A stretch of 34,380 bases of DNA, from the NCBI GenBank assembly GCA_947498315.1, contig CANMLD010000022.1:1-34380 (forward strand), read 5' to 3'. The translations under genes and the position numbers were made by a program. Positions 8,603 to 17,928 of the stretch are shown one piece after another. Each line of letters begins with the position of its first letter. Within the stretch, counting starts at the first letter, position 1. The stretch comes from Pseudomonadota bacterium. GTDB lineage: Bacteria; Myxococcota_A; UBA9042; GCA-2863065. The notes beneath the pieces are model-generated. The model was not told where the DNA came from and ran no database searches. It worked only from the letters and a program-made list of their open reading frames with translations.

Positions 8603-9307
8603 TCAGAAGTCGAACGCGAGGCCGAAGAGCGCCGTGCTGTCTCCGAGCTGCCAGGAGCTGTCGGAGCCGAAGTCGTCGTCCCAGCCGTAGTACCACATGG
8701 CGAACAGGTACGAGTTGTTCACCCCGACCTCACTGTCGAACGCCTGCGCCATCTTTGGGGCGAAGAAGTCGAGTGGGATGCGGATGCCGAGCTCAGTGTG
8801 GAGCCCCCACGTGTCGCCGGCAGCGTCGCTACCGCCGAAGGACGACGTGTCGCCAACCCCGTTGGTGGCCCACCAGATGGTGTAGTCGAGCCCGAGCTTG
8901 AAGTAGGGGACGAGTGGGACGATGTCACCCCACGTATCGAGGTAGTAGCCCGCCGTGAGGCCGAGGGGCACCATGTTGAGCGAGGTCTCATCCACCCCCT
9001 CGGAGCCGGTCTCCTGGTCGAGCGCGTTGCCGGTGACGCTGCCGTAACCGACCTCACCGCCGAGGGTGACCATACCGCCGACGCCACGCCAGAGCACGTA
9101 GGCGTACTCGATACGAAACAGGACCATGCCTTCGTCGCCGAAGATGTCGTCGTAGGCACTGCCGCCCTCGGAGTCGATGTCGGGTGTGTAGGGCCCGATC
9201 TTGAACTCGAAGGTCTGGGTCAGCGGGGAATCACCCGGGATGCCGTAGAGCTGAGCTGAAGCGAGCCCTGGCACCATGAGGGCGAGGAAGAGGACGAGGC
9301 GGCTCAT
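8603..9307 (-). CDS. Uncharacterised secreted/outer-membrane beta-barrel-like protein
   Basis: Signal peptide MSRLVLFLALMVPGLASA; repetitive aromatic/Gly beta-strand pattern; ends LFGLAFDF (aromatic C-terminus). Confidence 0.6.
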   Translation of the reverse strand: MSRLVLFLALMVPGLASAQLYGIPGDSPLTQTFEFKIGPYTPDIDSEGGSAYDDIFGDEGMVLFRIEYAYVLWRGVGGMVTLGGEVGYGSVTGNALDQETGSEGVDETSLNMVPLGLTAGYYLDTWGDIVPLVPYFKLGLDYTIWWATNGVGDTSSFGGSDAAGDTWGLHTELGIRIPLDFFAPKMAQAFDSEVGVNNSYLFAMWYYGWDDDFGSDSSWQLGDSTALFGLAFDF

Positions 9308-10863
9308 CGGGAGGTCCCTTCGCCGGCGTTTGATCCACCAGCGCGTCGACGGTGGCGGCGTACCCGCCAGGCGGTGAACGCGGCGCCCAGGAACGCCGCG
9401 GGGCCCCAGGCTGGCGCAGCCATCACCAGGAACGTGAAGATCACGAGCGGCCACAGCAGGATCCGGGAGACGCTGCGTAGCCACTCCGACTCGGAGATGA
9501 CGGCCGCCGCTTTGGGGCCGACCTGGCCATACAGGTTCACCAGCGCCTGCCCGCCGGTGCCACTCATCATGCGTTGGTCTCGGAACTGACGAAGGACGTC
9601 GACCGTCGGTGCGACGGGGCTACCCCAGGCCGCCGTAGCGACGAAGCAGAACGAGAAGCCGCCTTCCTCATTGGCGCCTGGCTGGCTGCGGTAGTGCTCG
9701 TAGAAGTCATCGAGCGCCTTCGGTGCTCCAGAGACAAGGTCCGAGGTGTCGCAGAAGGTCGACTCGTTTCCACCTTCGTCGATTGCGGTCACCGCGAAGT
9801 AGTAGGTGGTCCCGTTCGTCAGGCCAGTGACTTGGTGTTTCCCAGAGGTGGTCGTGAGCCGGCCAGTGCTCTGCACGTCCGTGTCGCTGATCTCGTCGTA
9901 CGTGAACTCGCGCTCGGAGTAGTACACGACGTGCTCGAGGTCGTCGTCCGTGCTCGTGTCGTCCCAGGACACCGTCACGTTGGTCTCGCCAGACGCGGCG
10001 CCCGTCACGGTTGGGGCGGAAGGCGCCGTACGATCGAGGGCGAACTCGATCTTCTCGTTGGTGATCCCGCCCGCGGAGTCCTTCACGTAGACGTAGAGGT
10101 ACTTCGTGGCAGCGGAGTCGCACGAATCACCGAGGAGTTGACCGGTCGTGAAGGTGAGATCGAGGCCGCTCCACGCGGTGTTGTCGTCGAACTGCAGCAG
10201 GACCTTGCAGCTCGTGTCGTTGTCCTCTGGCTCGGTGGACGTGCTGCAAGACGTGCCGATGGCGTAAGCGTACTGCGTCAGCTCCACTCCCGTCGTGGAC
10301 GTGGAGTTCATGCGGACCGTGACGGTGATGACGCCGGAGGTGTTGAGGGCGCCGTGCAGGGCCCCTGGCTTCCCTGCACTGTCAGTGCCGTCCGTACCAT
10401 CGGTGGTGTCCGTCGCGTCCCCGCTGTCGGTGCCGTCCGTCGCATCCGTGCCGTCCGTCGCGTCCCCGCTGTCGGTGGTGTCCGTCGCGTCCGTGCTGTC
10501 GGTGGTGTCCGTCGCGTCCCTGCCGTCGACTCCTGCCGTGTCTTCGAGCGACGCCGTGTCTTCGAGCGATGCCGTGTCGACCGAGGTCGTGGTGTCCGAG
10601 ACGCTCGTGTCGCTGCTAGTGGCGTCGGCGTCCGTCGACCCGGTGTCGCCGCAGACGAGGGAGGCCTCTTGCTCGAGCAGCTCACGGCAGAGCGTTAGGC
10701 CGATTCGGTAATTGCCGTCGGACTGCTCTACGTCCTCGATGGTCGTCGGGGTGACGTTCTCGATGGTGAAGCCTGCGATCTCCGCACGAGCCGCACGAGG
10801 AGCGGCCCATAACGCAGTGGTGGCCGAGACGACCACGAGGGTGGGAAGGGATCTGATAGTCAC
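9304..10863 (-). CDS. Secreted fibronectin type III protein with Asp/Thr-rich linker and CFI-box-like C-terminus
   Basis: GTG start with signal VTIRSLPTLVVVSATTALWAAPRAARA; TDSTDATDTTD linker; Fn3-like APSAPTVTGAASGETNVTVSWDDTST...NGTTYYFAVTAIDEGGNES; CFVATAAWGSPVAPTVDVLRQFRDQ then a C-terminal TM and RVRRHRRR. Confidence 0.75.
   Translation of the reverse strand: MTIRSLPTLVVVSATTALWAAPRAARAEIAGFTIENVTPTTIEDVEQSDGNYRIGLTLCRELLEQEASLVCGDTGSTDADATSSDTSVSDTTTSVDTASLEDTASLEDTAGVDGRDATDTTDSTDATDTTDSGDATDGTDATDGTDSGDATDTTDGTDGTDSAGKPGALHGALNTSGVITVTVRMNSTSTTGVELTQYAYAIGTSCSTSTEPEDNDTSCKVLLQFDDNTAWSGLDLTFTTGQLLGDSCDSAATKYLYVYVKDSAGGITNEKIEFALDRTAPSAPTVTGAASGETNVTVSWDDTSTDDDLEHVVYYSEREFTYDEISDTDVQSTGRLTTTSGKHQVTGLTNGTTYYFAVTAIDEGGNESTFCDTSDLVSGAPKALDDFYEHYRSQPGANEEGGFSFCFVATAAWGSPVAPTVDVLRQFRDQRMMSGTGGQALVNLYGQVGPKAAAVISESEWLRSVSRILLWPLVIFTFLVMAAPAWGPAAFLGAAFTAWRVRRHRRRAGGSNAGEGTSR
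10381..10560. repeat. Low-complexity Asp/Thr-rich coding repeats
   Basis: Short in-frame repeats of gtccgtcgcgtcc/gtcggtgccgtcc type encoding TD(A/G/S/T)TD units. Confidence 0.8.
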
Positions 10864-11033
10864 TCGGGCTCCAAGGGCGGACGCGGTCGCGTACAGGCAG
10901 GGCCCGCGCGCGCCGCGTGAGTCTAACGCTGGCGACGCCCCGGTCAAATACCGGCTTGCCGATGGGCGAGGCAAGTGCTTCGAGTCAACCTCGGGGGCGC
11001 CGCCGTTCGCTCCGTCAGCGCGGCACCGGTGGG

Positions 11034-14000
11034 CTACGGAACGAAGCGCCAGAGCACGTAATTGCTCTGATCTTTCGTGGTCCCGACGACCGTGAGACCC
11101 GTTGAGAGGCTACCCGTGAGCGCCATCGGGAGCTCGGTGTCGACGGGTAGATTGAAACGGAACCAAGCCTTGCCGTCTTCGCCGTTCGAACCGGCCTGAA
11201 AGCCGGTAAGCATCCAGCCCTGGGCGTCTTGAGCGAGGACGACCATGGAGCCGCCGATCGCGACGGCGTCGTAGAAAGTTATGTCAGAGCCAAGCGGCAC
11301 GTAGTCTTTGCAGACGCCCTTGGAGCAGCGAGCCATGAGGCCCTTCGCGCCGTAGATCCACGCCTGCGAGCTGTCGACTTGAACGATGCCGTTGAAGATC
11401 GCCGCGTCTGCCGCGAACGTGCTCTGAGCTGAAGGGAAGGTGTTGTCCCCTTCGAGGTCGGTGCTCACGTCGAGGTTCTGGTCGGTAGATGTCGACACGA
11501 GGATCCCGCCATCGATGACCGAGTTGTAGATGCAGGGCGTAATGGTACAGGGTTGAACGACCGACCAGAGCGTCGCACCTCGCCAGTCTTGTTCTGCGGT
11601 CGGTGGGTTCGTCGGGAGCTTCGTGGTGGAGCACTTCCACGTCTCACTGCCAGCTAAGAAGCTGGTCGTCAGGACACACCGGAGCGCGAAACCCTTGAGG
11701 GTCGAGCCGTTGCGACCGCTTAGCAGGAACCACTCTTCCGAGGAGGAGAGCCCGCCAGCGAACGTGGCGCCGAGCGCGCGCCAGTCGATGTCCTTGTACT
11801 CCGTGGTTGCCGCCGCAATCGCTGCGTGGAGGGCCGAGTCGGTGAACTGCACCGACTGCACGCCTTCCGACACGAGCCCAACGATCGCGTTCTCTCCGAC
11901 CACGACCCGTCCGCTGATGGCGTCGGCCCAGCCTGAAAGTCCGCCGAGATTGGCAATCGTACCGCCGGGCTCGACGGCGAACACGCGGAAGTGCTGCGTG
12001 GCGAGGAGGGCACACTGAGCGTTAAACGGGTTGCGGACGCGCCCCATGAAGTTCGCAACGAACAAGTGAGTAGCGGACTCTGTCGTCGCGGAGACGGGCT
12101 CGAGCTCCGTCGAGTCGCACAGGCCCTTACCGACCGATGCGAAGGGATCGAAGCGCGCGCCGCCGACGCATTTGGTGTTGATGCAGAGGTCAGGGGATGT
12201 CGCCGCGTTGTTGTCGTCGCAAGCGATGAAGTCGGGTTGCGGTCCATAGACGCAGCCCCCGCCAACCACACATTTATCAGCGGTGCAGGCGCTGCCGTCA
12301 TCGCAAGCGTTGTTGTCAGCCGTAAAATCGCACTGCCCCGTCGCAGCACTACAGGCGTCGATGGTGCAGGGGATGCCGTCATCACAAGTCAGCGTCTTGA
12401 CGAGCTTGCAGGCGCTGCTCGAGGCGCTGCTCGAGCACGACTCGATGGTGCACAAGCTACCGTCAGTGTTGCACGACGTACCGGTAGCGAGTGGCGTCGT
12501 CACACAACCGAGAGTCGATGAGCACAAGTCCGACGTGCAGGGGTTCGCGTCGTTGCAGGTGACGATCTTGCCGGTGCACTTCCCAGCACCATCGCACTTG
12601 TCGGCGTCGGTGCACTTGCTGCCATCGTCACACGCCGTGTTGAGCACGGCGTTCGTGTACTTACAGCCCGTCGTGATGTCGCAGCCCGCGATCACCTGGC
12701 ACGTCTTGGCGGGGCACGTGACGGGCGTGCCGTTGCATACGCCGGACTTACAGACCTTGGTCGTGGAGCACAGGTCATCGGACCCACACGACGCGTTTTC
12801 GTTCGTGGGGACGAGCGAACATGTCCCCGTCGCCGGCTGGCAGGAGTTGGCCTGGCAGGTATTGCCGAGCGCAGAAGAGCAGACGACTGGCGTGCCTGAC
12901 TGGCACTTCTTGGAGCCGCTCCCCTGCGTCACGCACTTCTCGACGCCATTGCAGAGGTTGGAGTCACCACAGTCGGCGTCGACGGAGCACTCGCACACCT
13001 GCGTGCCTCCACCACAGACTCCGTTGGTGCAGGACTCGCTCGTAGTGCACGCCGATCCGTCGTTGCAAGCCGAACCGTTGTTCGCGTTTCCGGGTACGCA
13101 GCCGCTGACGGGGCTGCACGAGAAGACCTGGCAGGCCCCGCCCGTGGGGCAAACGACGGCCGCGCCGGGCTTGCACACGCCAGCCTGGCACAGGTCCCCA
13201 GTCGAGCACACGTTGTTGTCACTGCAGGGCGCCGTGTTGTTCGTATGGGCGCAGGCCGACTTCGGGATCAGTGGATCGTAGCCCGGCGGTGCAGTGCCTG
13301 TGCAGGTGTCCGTGGTGCAGAGGTTGTCGTCGTCGCACGTGATGGGCGTGCCGCGACAGGCGCCACTGACGTCGCAGGCGTCGAGGCTCGTGCAGATGTC
13401 GCCGTCGCTGCAGACGGTCCCGAGGGTGATGTTGACGACGCACTCACCTCCGACGCAGGCGTCGGTCGTGCAGGGGTTGCCGTCATTACAAACCTTGTCG
13501 GAGCCACCGCAGGTTCCGCCGCCGCATTTGTCGCCCGTGGTGCAACCGTCGTCGTCATTGCACGAGACCGTGTTGTTCGTGAACTTGCAGGTGCCCGAGT
13601 CACACACGTCGTCAGTGCAGAGATTATCGTCCTGACAGACGATGGCGGTCCCGGTACAGGCACCGCTCGAGCTACATTGGTCGTTCTGGGTGCACGCGCT
13701 GCCGTCGGAGCAGGGCGTCCCTGCCAAGATCTGAGGCTGACAGACGCCCGTCGCCGGCACGCATGCCGACTTGGAGCATGCCGTGTCCGACCCGGGGTCG
13801 CAGGTCACGATAGATGTTGGCGGGATGACACAGACCTTACCAGCACCGTCGTTCTGGCAGACGGGCGTCCCGTTACAAAGGTTGCCGTCGTCGGTGCAGT
13901 CGGCGTTGACGGTACATGCGCAGAGGTTCTGTCCTGACGTGCAGGCGTCCTGAGCGCAGGTGTCACCATCGGTACACGGGTTGTCGTCGGAACAGGCTTG

Positions 14001-14942
14001 GCCGTCGAGCGGGAAGTTGGAGCAAGACCCGGTGACGGCGTCACAGAGGTCGGCGGTGCAAGGGTTGCCGTCGCCGCAGCTCTTGTTCTGACCTGCGCAG
14101 AGGCCGTTGGAACAGGCGTCATTGACCGTGCAGACGACCCCGTCGTTGCAGATCCCTGACGCCTTCGGGGCCGCGTTGCAGATGCCACCCTCGCCACACG
14201 TTCCCGTCCAGCAGGCCGGGAACGGTACATCAGCCGGCACGCAAGGGTTGCCGGGATCGAGAGGGGCCACGACGCACGTCTCGTTCACGCAGATCGCAGT
14301 CTCACAGGGGGTCTTCAAGGCGGCACAGTCGGCCGTCAGCGTGCAGGCGAGCGGCCCGCCGTCGGTCCCATCGGTCCCATCGGTCCCGTCCGTAGCGTCA
14401 GTCGTGTCCGTGCCGTCGGTCGTGTCCGTGGCGTCGGTGGCGTCAGCGTCGGTCTCGCCGTCGGTGCCATCGCGAGCGTCGGTGCCATCGGATTGGTCGG
14501 TCGTGTCTACCCCGTCAACGCCGTCGGTCGCGTCTACGGCGTCGGTTACATCGCCGGACTCGGTCCCATCGGTCGCGTCGCTCCCGTCGGTCTCGGCTAC
14601 ACACTGCCCAGTGTTCGAGTCGCAGGCGCTGCCCGCCGCGCAAGGACGGCTGACGAAGCCCGCGCCCGGTGAGCAGGTCTGGCAGCGGTCACCCGCGAGC
14701 TCTTGCCCCGCCGCGTAACACGCGTTCCCGGCGAAGCAGCTGTTCGCCTGCACGGTGAAGGTGCACTGACCATCGTCGCAAGAGCCGGTTCGGCACGTAT
14801 CTCCGCTATTGCAGTCGCTGTCGACCTTGCAACCGGTCGTGGCGCCCGTGTCGCCGCCGCCGCTCGCGACTTTGATGTCGCCACAAGCGGCTATGCTGAG
14901 GATGCCTCCAAGGCCAGCGAGGTATTTTGTCCAACTGGGCAT
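11034..14942 (-). CDS. Giant Cys-rich surface lipoprotein with Dictyostelium (slime mold)-type repeats
   Basis: 1302 aa; lipobox-like LSIAACG; TDGTDATDGTD spacer; many C.DGN.CT.D.C...G.C repeats; Cys-poor C-terminal ~350 aa possibly propeller-like. Confidence 0.75.
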   Translation of the reverse strand: MPSWTKYLAGLGGILSIAACGDIKVASGGGDTGATTGCKVDSDCNSGDTCRTGSCDDGQCTFTVQANSCFAGNACYAAGQELAGDRCQTCSPGAGFVSRPCAAGSACDSNTGQCVAETDGSDATDGTESGDVTDAVDATDGVDGVDTTDQSDGTDARDGTDGETDADATDATDTTDGTDTTDATDGTDGTDGTDGGPLACTLTADCAALKTPCETAICVNETCVVAPLDPGNPCVPADVPFPACWTGTCGEGGICNAAPKASGICNDGVVCTVNDACSNGLCAGQNKSCGDGNPCTADLCDAVTGSCSNFPLDGQACSDDNPCTDGDTCAQDACTSGQNLCACTVNADCTDDGNLCNGTPVCQNDGAGKVCVIPPTSIVTCDPGSDTACSKSACVPATGVCQPQILAGTPCSDGSACTQNDQCSSSGACTGTAIVCQDDNLCTDDVCDSGTCKFTNNTVSCNDDDGCTTGDKCGGGTCGGSDKVCNDGNPCTTDACVGGECVVNITLGTVCSDGDICTSLDACDVSGACRGTPITCDDDNLCTTDTCTGTAPPGYDPLIPKSACAHTNNTAPCSDNNVCSTGDLCQAGVCKPGAAVVCPTGGACQVFSCSPVSGCVPGNANNGSACNDGSACTTSESCTNGVCGGGTQVCECSVDADCGDSNLCNGVEKCVTQGSGSKKCQSGTPVVCSSALGNTCQANSCQPATGTCSLVPTNENASCGSDDLCSTTKVCKSGVCNGTPVTCPAKTCQVIAGCDITTGCKYTNAVLNTACDDGSKCTDADKCDGAGKCTGKIVTCNDANPCTSDLCSSTLGCVTTPLATGTSCNTDGSLCTIESCSSSASSSACKLVKTLTCDDGIPCTIDACSAATGQCDFTADNNACDDGSACTADKCVVGGGCVYGPQPDFIACDDNNAATSPDLCINTKCVGGARFDPFASVGKGLCDSTELEPVSATTESATHLFVANFMGRVRNPFNAQCALLATQHFRVFAVEPGGTIANLGGLSGWADAISGRVVVGENAIVGLVSEGVQSVQFTDSALHAAIAAATTEYKDIDWRALGATFAGGLSSSEEWFLLSGRNGSTLKGFALRCVLTTSFLAGSETWKCSTTKLPTNPPTAEQDWRGATLWSVVQPCTITPCIYNSVIDGGILVSTSTDQNLDVSTDLEGDNTFPSAQSTFAADAAIFNGIVQVDSSQAWIYGAKGLMARCSKGVCKDYVPLGSDITFYDAVAIGGSMVVLAQDAQGWMLTGFQAGSNGEDGKAWFRFNLPVDTELPMALTGSLSTGLTVVGTTKDQSNYVLWRFVP
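14360..14595. repeat. Asp/Thr/Gly-rich low-complexity coding repeats
   Basis: tcggtcccatcggtcccatcggtcccgtccgtagcg..., encoding TDGTDGTDATDTTD. Confidence 0.85.
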
Positions 14943-15079
14943 GATGCTCTACTCCGCGACTCGAGGGTTCCGAGGACGACTGCTCCCCTTTCGAGATCCC
15001 TAGCATACGGGTCTGGCCATCGATGCCAAAGTTTCGCGGTACGTCCGAAAGAAGAAAGACGCCCGTGAAGAACCGAAAG

Positions 15080-16372
15080 TCAGCCCTCGACGAGGAGGCG
15101 GCGCATCACAGCGGTCATGTTGGCGATGTCGGAGGCGCCGGCCTGTTCGCGGATCGAATGCATCGAGAGCATCGCGCACCCGACGTCGACGGTACGGACC
15201 GCGAGCCCGGCCGCGACGATAGCGCCTATGGTGCTGCCGCACGCGATGTCAGAGCGCACCACGAACTCTTGATGCGGCACGCCTTCTTCTCGGCACGCCT
15301 GCCGGAAACGCGCACCCGTCTCAGCGTCGGTGGCGTAGCTCATGTTCATGTTCGTCTTGATGACCGGACCGCCGTTGAGCATGGGCTTGTGGCTGGGCTC
15401 GTGCTTGTCGGCGTAGTTGGGATGGACGCCGTGAGCCATGTCAGCCGAGACGCAGAAGCTGCGTGCGAGCGAGCGCCGTAGCCCGCCAACGCTTGGGTTC
15501 GGGTGACCATCGACGAGCTGTTCGAGGAGGTGTTTCAGGAGCACCGACTCCGCGCCACGCTCGGAGCCGGAGCCACACTCCTCGTGGTCGAAGAGGCAGA
15601 TGACCGAGGTGTGCGCGGGCGGCCTGCTGATGCGCTGGGCCTCGATGAGCGCCATCAGGGCCGAGTAACAGGACGCCTGGTTGTCGAGACGAGCACCAAA
15701 CACGAACTCGCCGGTGGCACCACCGACCGTGGGGGGCTGGGTGTCATAGAGCCCCAGGTCGAAGCCGAGCACATCGGCTTCGGCGCACCCGACCGCGTCC
15801 GAGACGAGCTTCTCCACGCTCGGTGCACCCGACAGCCCGATGATGGGGGGCAGGTGGGTCTGCTTGTTCAGGATGAGACCGCGGGTCGTGACCTCGCGGT
15901 CGAGATGGATGGCGAGGTTGGCGATGCGCGCGAGGGGCATGTCGAGTCGGACTAGCTCGAGTCGCGGCGACTTCGACGTGGCGTCGCGAATCGCGATGCG
16001 GCCGGCTAGACCGAGATCCCGGTCTGTCCAGGTGTGGAGCAAGACGCCGCCGTACGGCTCGACCGCCCAGGTGGCATAGCCCTCTTTTGTCTGATTGGGC
16101 TTCGGCTTCAAACGGAGGTTTGGCGAGTCCGTGTGGGCCCCGATGAGGCGAAACCCCGCCTCTGACGGCGAGTCGGAGCCTGGCACCCACGCGAAGAGCG
16201 TCCCGGCGCGCTTCATGAAGGCGCCCTGCCCTGGTGACACCGCGACGGCGGCGTCGTCATCATGGACTTCGACGAAGCCAGCCGCAGTCAATCGACCGGC
16301 GGCGGCGACTACGCAGTGGAAGGGGCTGGGGGACGCGCTGATGAAGTCGACGAGGTCGAGAGCCGCGTTCAT
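15080..16372 (-). CDS. apeB: M18 family aminopeptidase (aspartyl aminopeptidase-like)
   Basis: From MNAALDLVDFISASPSPFHCV; RLIGAHTDSPNLRLKP, FDHEECGSGSERGAES, SADMAHGVHPNYADKHEP, GCAMLSMHSIREQAG metallopeptidase motifs. Confidence 0.92.
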   Translation of the reverse strand: MNAALDLVDFISASPSPFHCVVAAAGRLTAAGFVEVHDDDAAVAVSPGQGAFMKRAGTLFAWVPGSDSPSEAGFRLIGAHTDSPNLRLKPKPNQTKEGYATWAVEPYGGVLLHTWTDRDLGLAGRIAIRDATSKSPRLELVRLDMPLARIANLAIHLDREVTTRGLILNKQTHLPPIIGLSGAPSVEKLVSDAVGCAEADVLGFDLGLYDTQPPTVGGATGEFVFGARLDNQASCYSALMALIEAQRISRPPAHTSVICLFDHEECGSGSERGAESVLLKHLLEQLVDGHPNPSVGGLRRSLARSFCVSADMAHGVHPNYADKHEPSHKPMLNGGPVIKTNMNMSYATDAETGARFRQACREEGVPHQEFVVRSDIACGSTIGAIVAAGLAVRTVDVGCAMLSMHSIREQAGASDIANMTAVMRRLLVEG

Positions 16373-16394
16373 GAGAGGGAGGACCGTCCTGGGA

Positions 16395-17921
16395 TCAGGG
16401 AACAGGGGCAGCCACTGGCGCCGGAGCGCCTTCGGCCGGGGCTGGGACGACGGGTGCTGGAGCGGCCGCAGCCGGCGCGCCGGGGTCCGGTGACGGGGGC
16501 GGCAGGGGCACGCCCGCCGGAGCTGGAATGCCAGCCGGAACGGGGACTTCCGTGGGAACAGGGGCGGCGGGCACAACCGGTGGCTGTGCGGCAAGCTGAG
16601 CCTCGAGGGTGGCGATGAGGGGCGTGAGCGTCTTGTCGGTCGGGTTTACGCCCGCCGCGCGCTTGTACAGCTCGATCGCCTTGGCGAGGTTCTTCTCGAC
16701 CTTCTCGGCGGCGTCCGCTTCGGTGAGCCAAGGACCGCGCTTCGCATCGATCTTGGCCTTGCCCAGCTCGAGCATCGGCCCCCCTCTCTTGATGAGGCGT
16801 TCGAGCGCCTTCCCAGCAGAAGCCCAATCGCTGAGCGCGAGGCCGTCGACGATGGCGTCCACTTCGGCGCGGTCGGCGCGCAGCTGTCCCTCGGCGGTCT
16901 CCAAGTAGCCACGCAGCTCGCCCTTCTCGTCGTCTGCGGCGATGCCTTCGGCCTCAGCAGCACCTTGTTTCAGGAGCTTCTCGGCTTCGGCCCAGTCGTC
17001 GGCTGCTGCCAGTTTCTGGGCTCGACCGACAAGCTTGACGAGCTTGGTCTTGGCCGCCGATAGACGAGAGTCGCGCTCGGCGCTCGCCGCCTGCTCTTGC
17101 TGGCCGCGGATGGCCTTGGCTTCTTCTTCCGTTACGCCGGACCCGAAGAGCTTGTCGCGAAAGACCCAAGCGAGTGTGCCGCCCGTCGCGAGGAGCATGA
17201 AGATGAAGAGCGACAGGAAGAGGAGGCCCTTGCGCCCGCCCGAGCTGACCTCGATTACCTCGCCTTCAGAGCCCGGCATCTCACAGATGAACTCGACGTT
17301 GCCGAAGCGAATTCGATCGCCGTGACTGAACGCCCCGTGGGTGACGCGCTGGTCGTTGATGTAGCTTCCGTTGCTGCTCTTCAGGTCCTCGACGTGCAAG
17401 GTGCCGTCTTCGTGACGAAGTACCTTGGCGTGAACGCGCGAGATCGAGGCGTCGACCACGGTTATGGCGCAGTCCTTGCCGCGCCCAACTAGGTTGACGG
17501 AGCGGGTGAGGTCGAAGGGCTTGCCTTGGACGGGCCCGTTGGTGCCGACGAGGCGCCCGAAGATCTCGGAGCCTGCGGGCCCCTGGGCGTGTTCGGTGCC
17601 GTCGTCACTGCGGCTAGCGCGGCCGACATCCCCGCCATCGATGTGGAGATAAAAGTCGCCGACCTTGACCTGAGCACCGAGAGCGACCTCGGTGACCTTG
17701 TGGGCGCGCTTGCCATTGATGAAGATGCCGTTCGAAGACCCGAGGTCTTCGACGTAGATCTTCCCCGCCTGAGTGAAGAGGCGCGCGTGTTTCCGGGAGA
17801 CGTTGTCGGAGGGGAGGATGATGTCGTTCCCCGTTCCGCGACCGATGATGAACTCACCCTCGCTGAACTGGTACTCCTCGGCGATCGCGCCCGCAGAATC
17901 CTCGATGATGAGCGTGAACAT
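16395..17921 (-). CDS. Tandem FHA-domain membrane protein with helical repeat region and Pro/Ala-rich tail
   Basis: Two FHA signatures (FIIGRGTGNDIILPSDNVSRKHARL...EDLGSSNGIFINGKR; LVGRGKDCAITVVDASISRVHAKV...VEDLKSSNGSYINDQRV), TM GLLFLSLFIFMLLATGGTLAWVF, then helical repeats. Confidence 0.9.
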   Translation of the reverse strand: MFTLIIEDSAGAIAEEYQFSEGEFIIGRGTGNDIILPSDNVSRKHARLFTQAGKIYVEDLGSSNGIFINGKRAHKVTEVALGAQVKVGDFYLHIDGGDVGRASRSDDGTEHAQGPAGSEIFGRLVGTNGPVQGKPFDLTRSVNLVGRGKDCAITVVDASISRVHAKVLRHEDGTLHVEDLKSSNGSYINDQRVTHGAFSHGDRIRFGNVEFICEMPGSEGEVIEVSSGGRKGLLFLSLFIFMLLATGGTLAWVFRDKLFGSGVTEEEAKAIRGQQEQAASAERDSRLSAAKTKLVKLVGRAQKLAAADDWAEAEKLLKQGAAEAEGIAADDEKGELRGYLETAEGQLRADRAEVDAIVDGLALSDWASAGKALERLIKRGGPMLELGKAKIDAKRGPWLTEADAAEKVEKNLAKAIELYKRAAGVNPTDKTLTPLIATLEAQLAAQPPVVPAAPVPTEVPVPAGIPAPAGVPLPPPSPDPGAPAAAAPAPVVPAPAEGAPAPVAAPVP

Positions 17922-17928
17922 GATCGCC

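Noticed and set aside
9574-10698. 374-aa plus-strand ORF
   Set aside because: Antisense to the Fn3/CFI-box gene; Arg/Val repeats are a by-product of the TD linker.
10295-10711. Repetitive DNA encoding SVPSVASVPSV on + strand as a possible gene or CRISPR-like array
   Set aside because: It is the antisense of the in-frame Asp/Thr-rich linker of the minus-strand Fn3/CFI-box gene; period is 9-15 nt with no spacers.
12283-13281. 332-aa plus-strand ORF
   Set aside because: Antisense to the Cys-rich repeats of the large lipoprotein.
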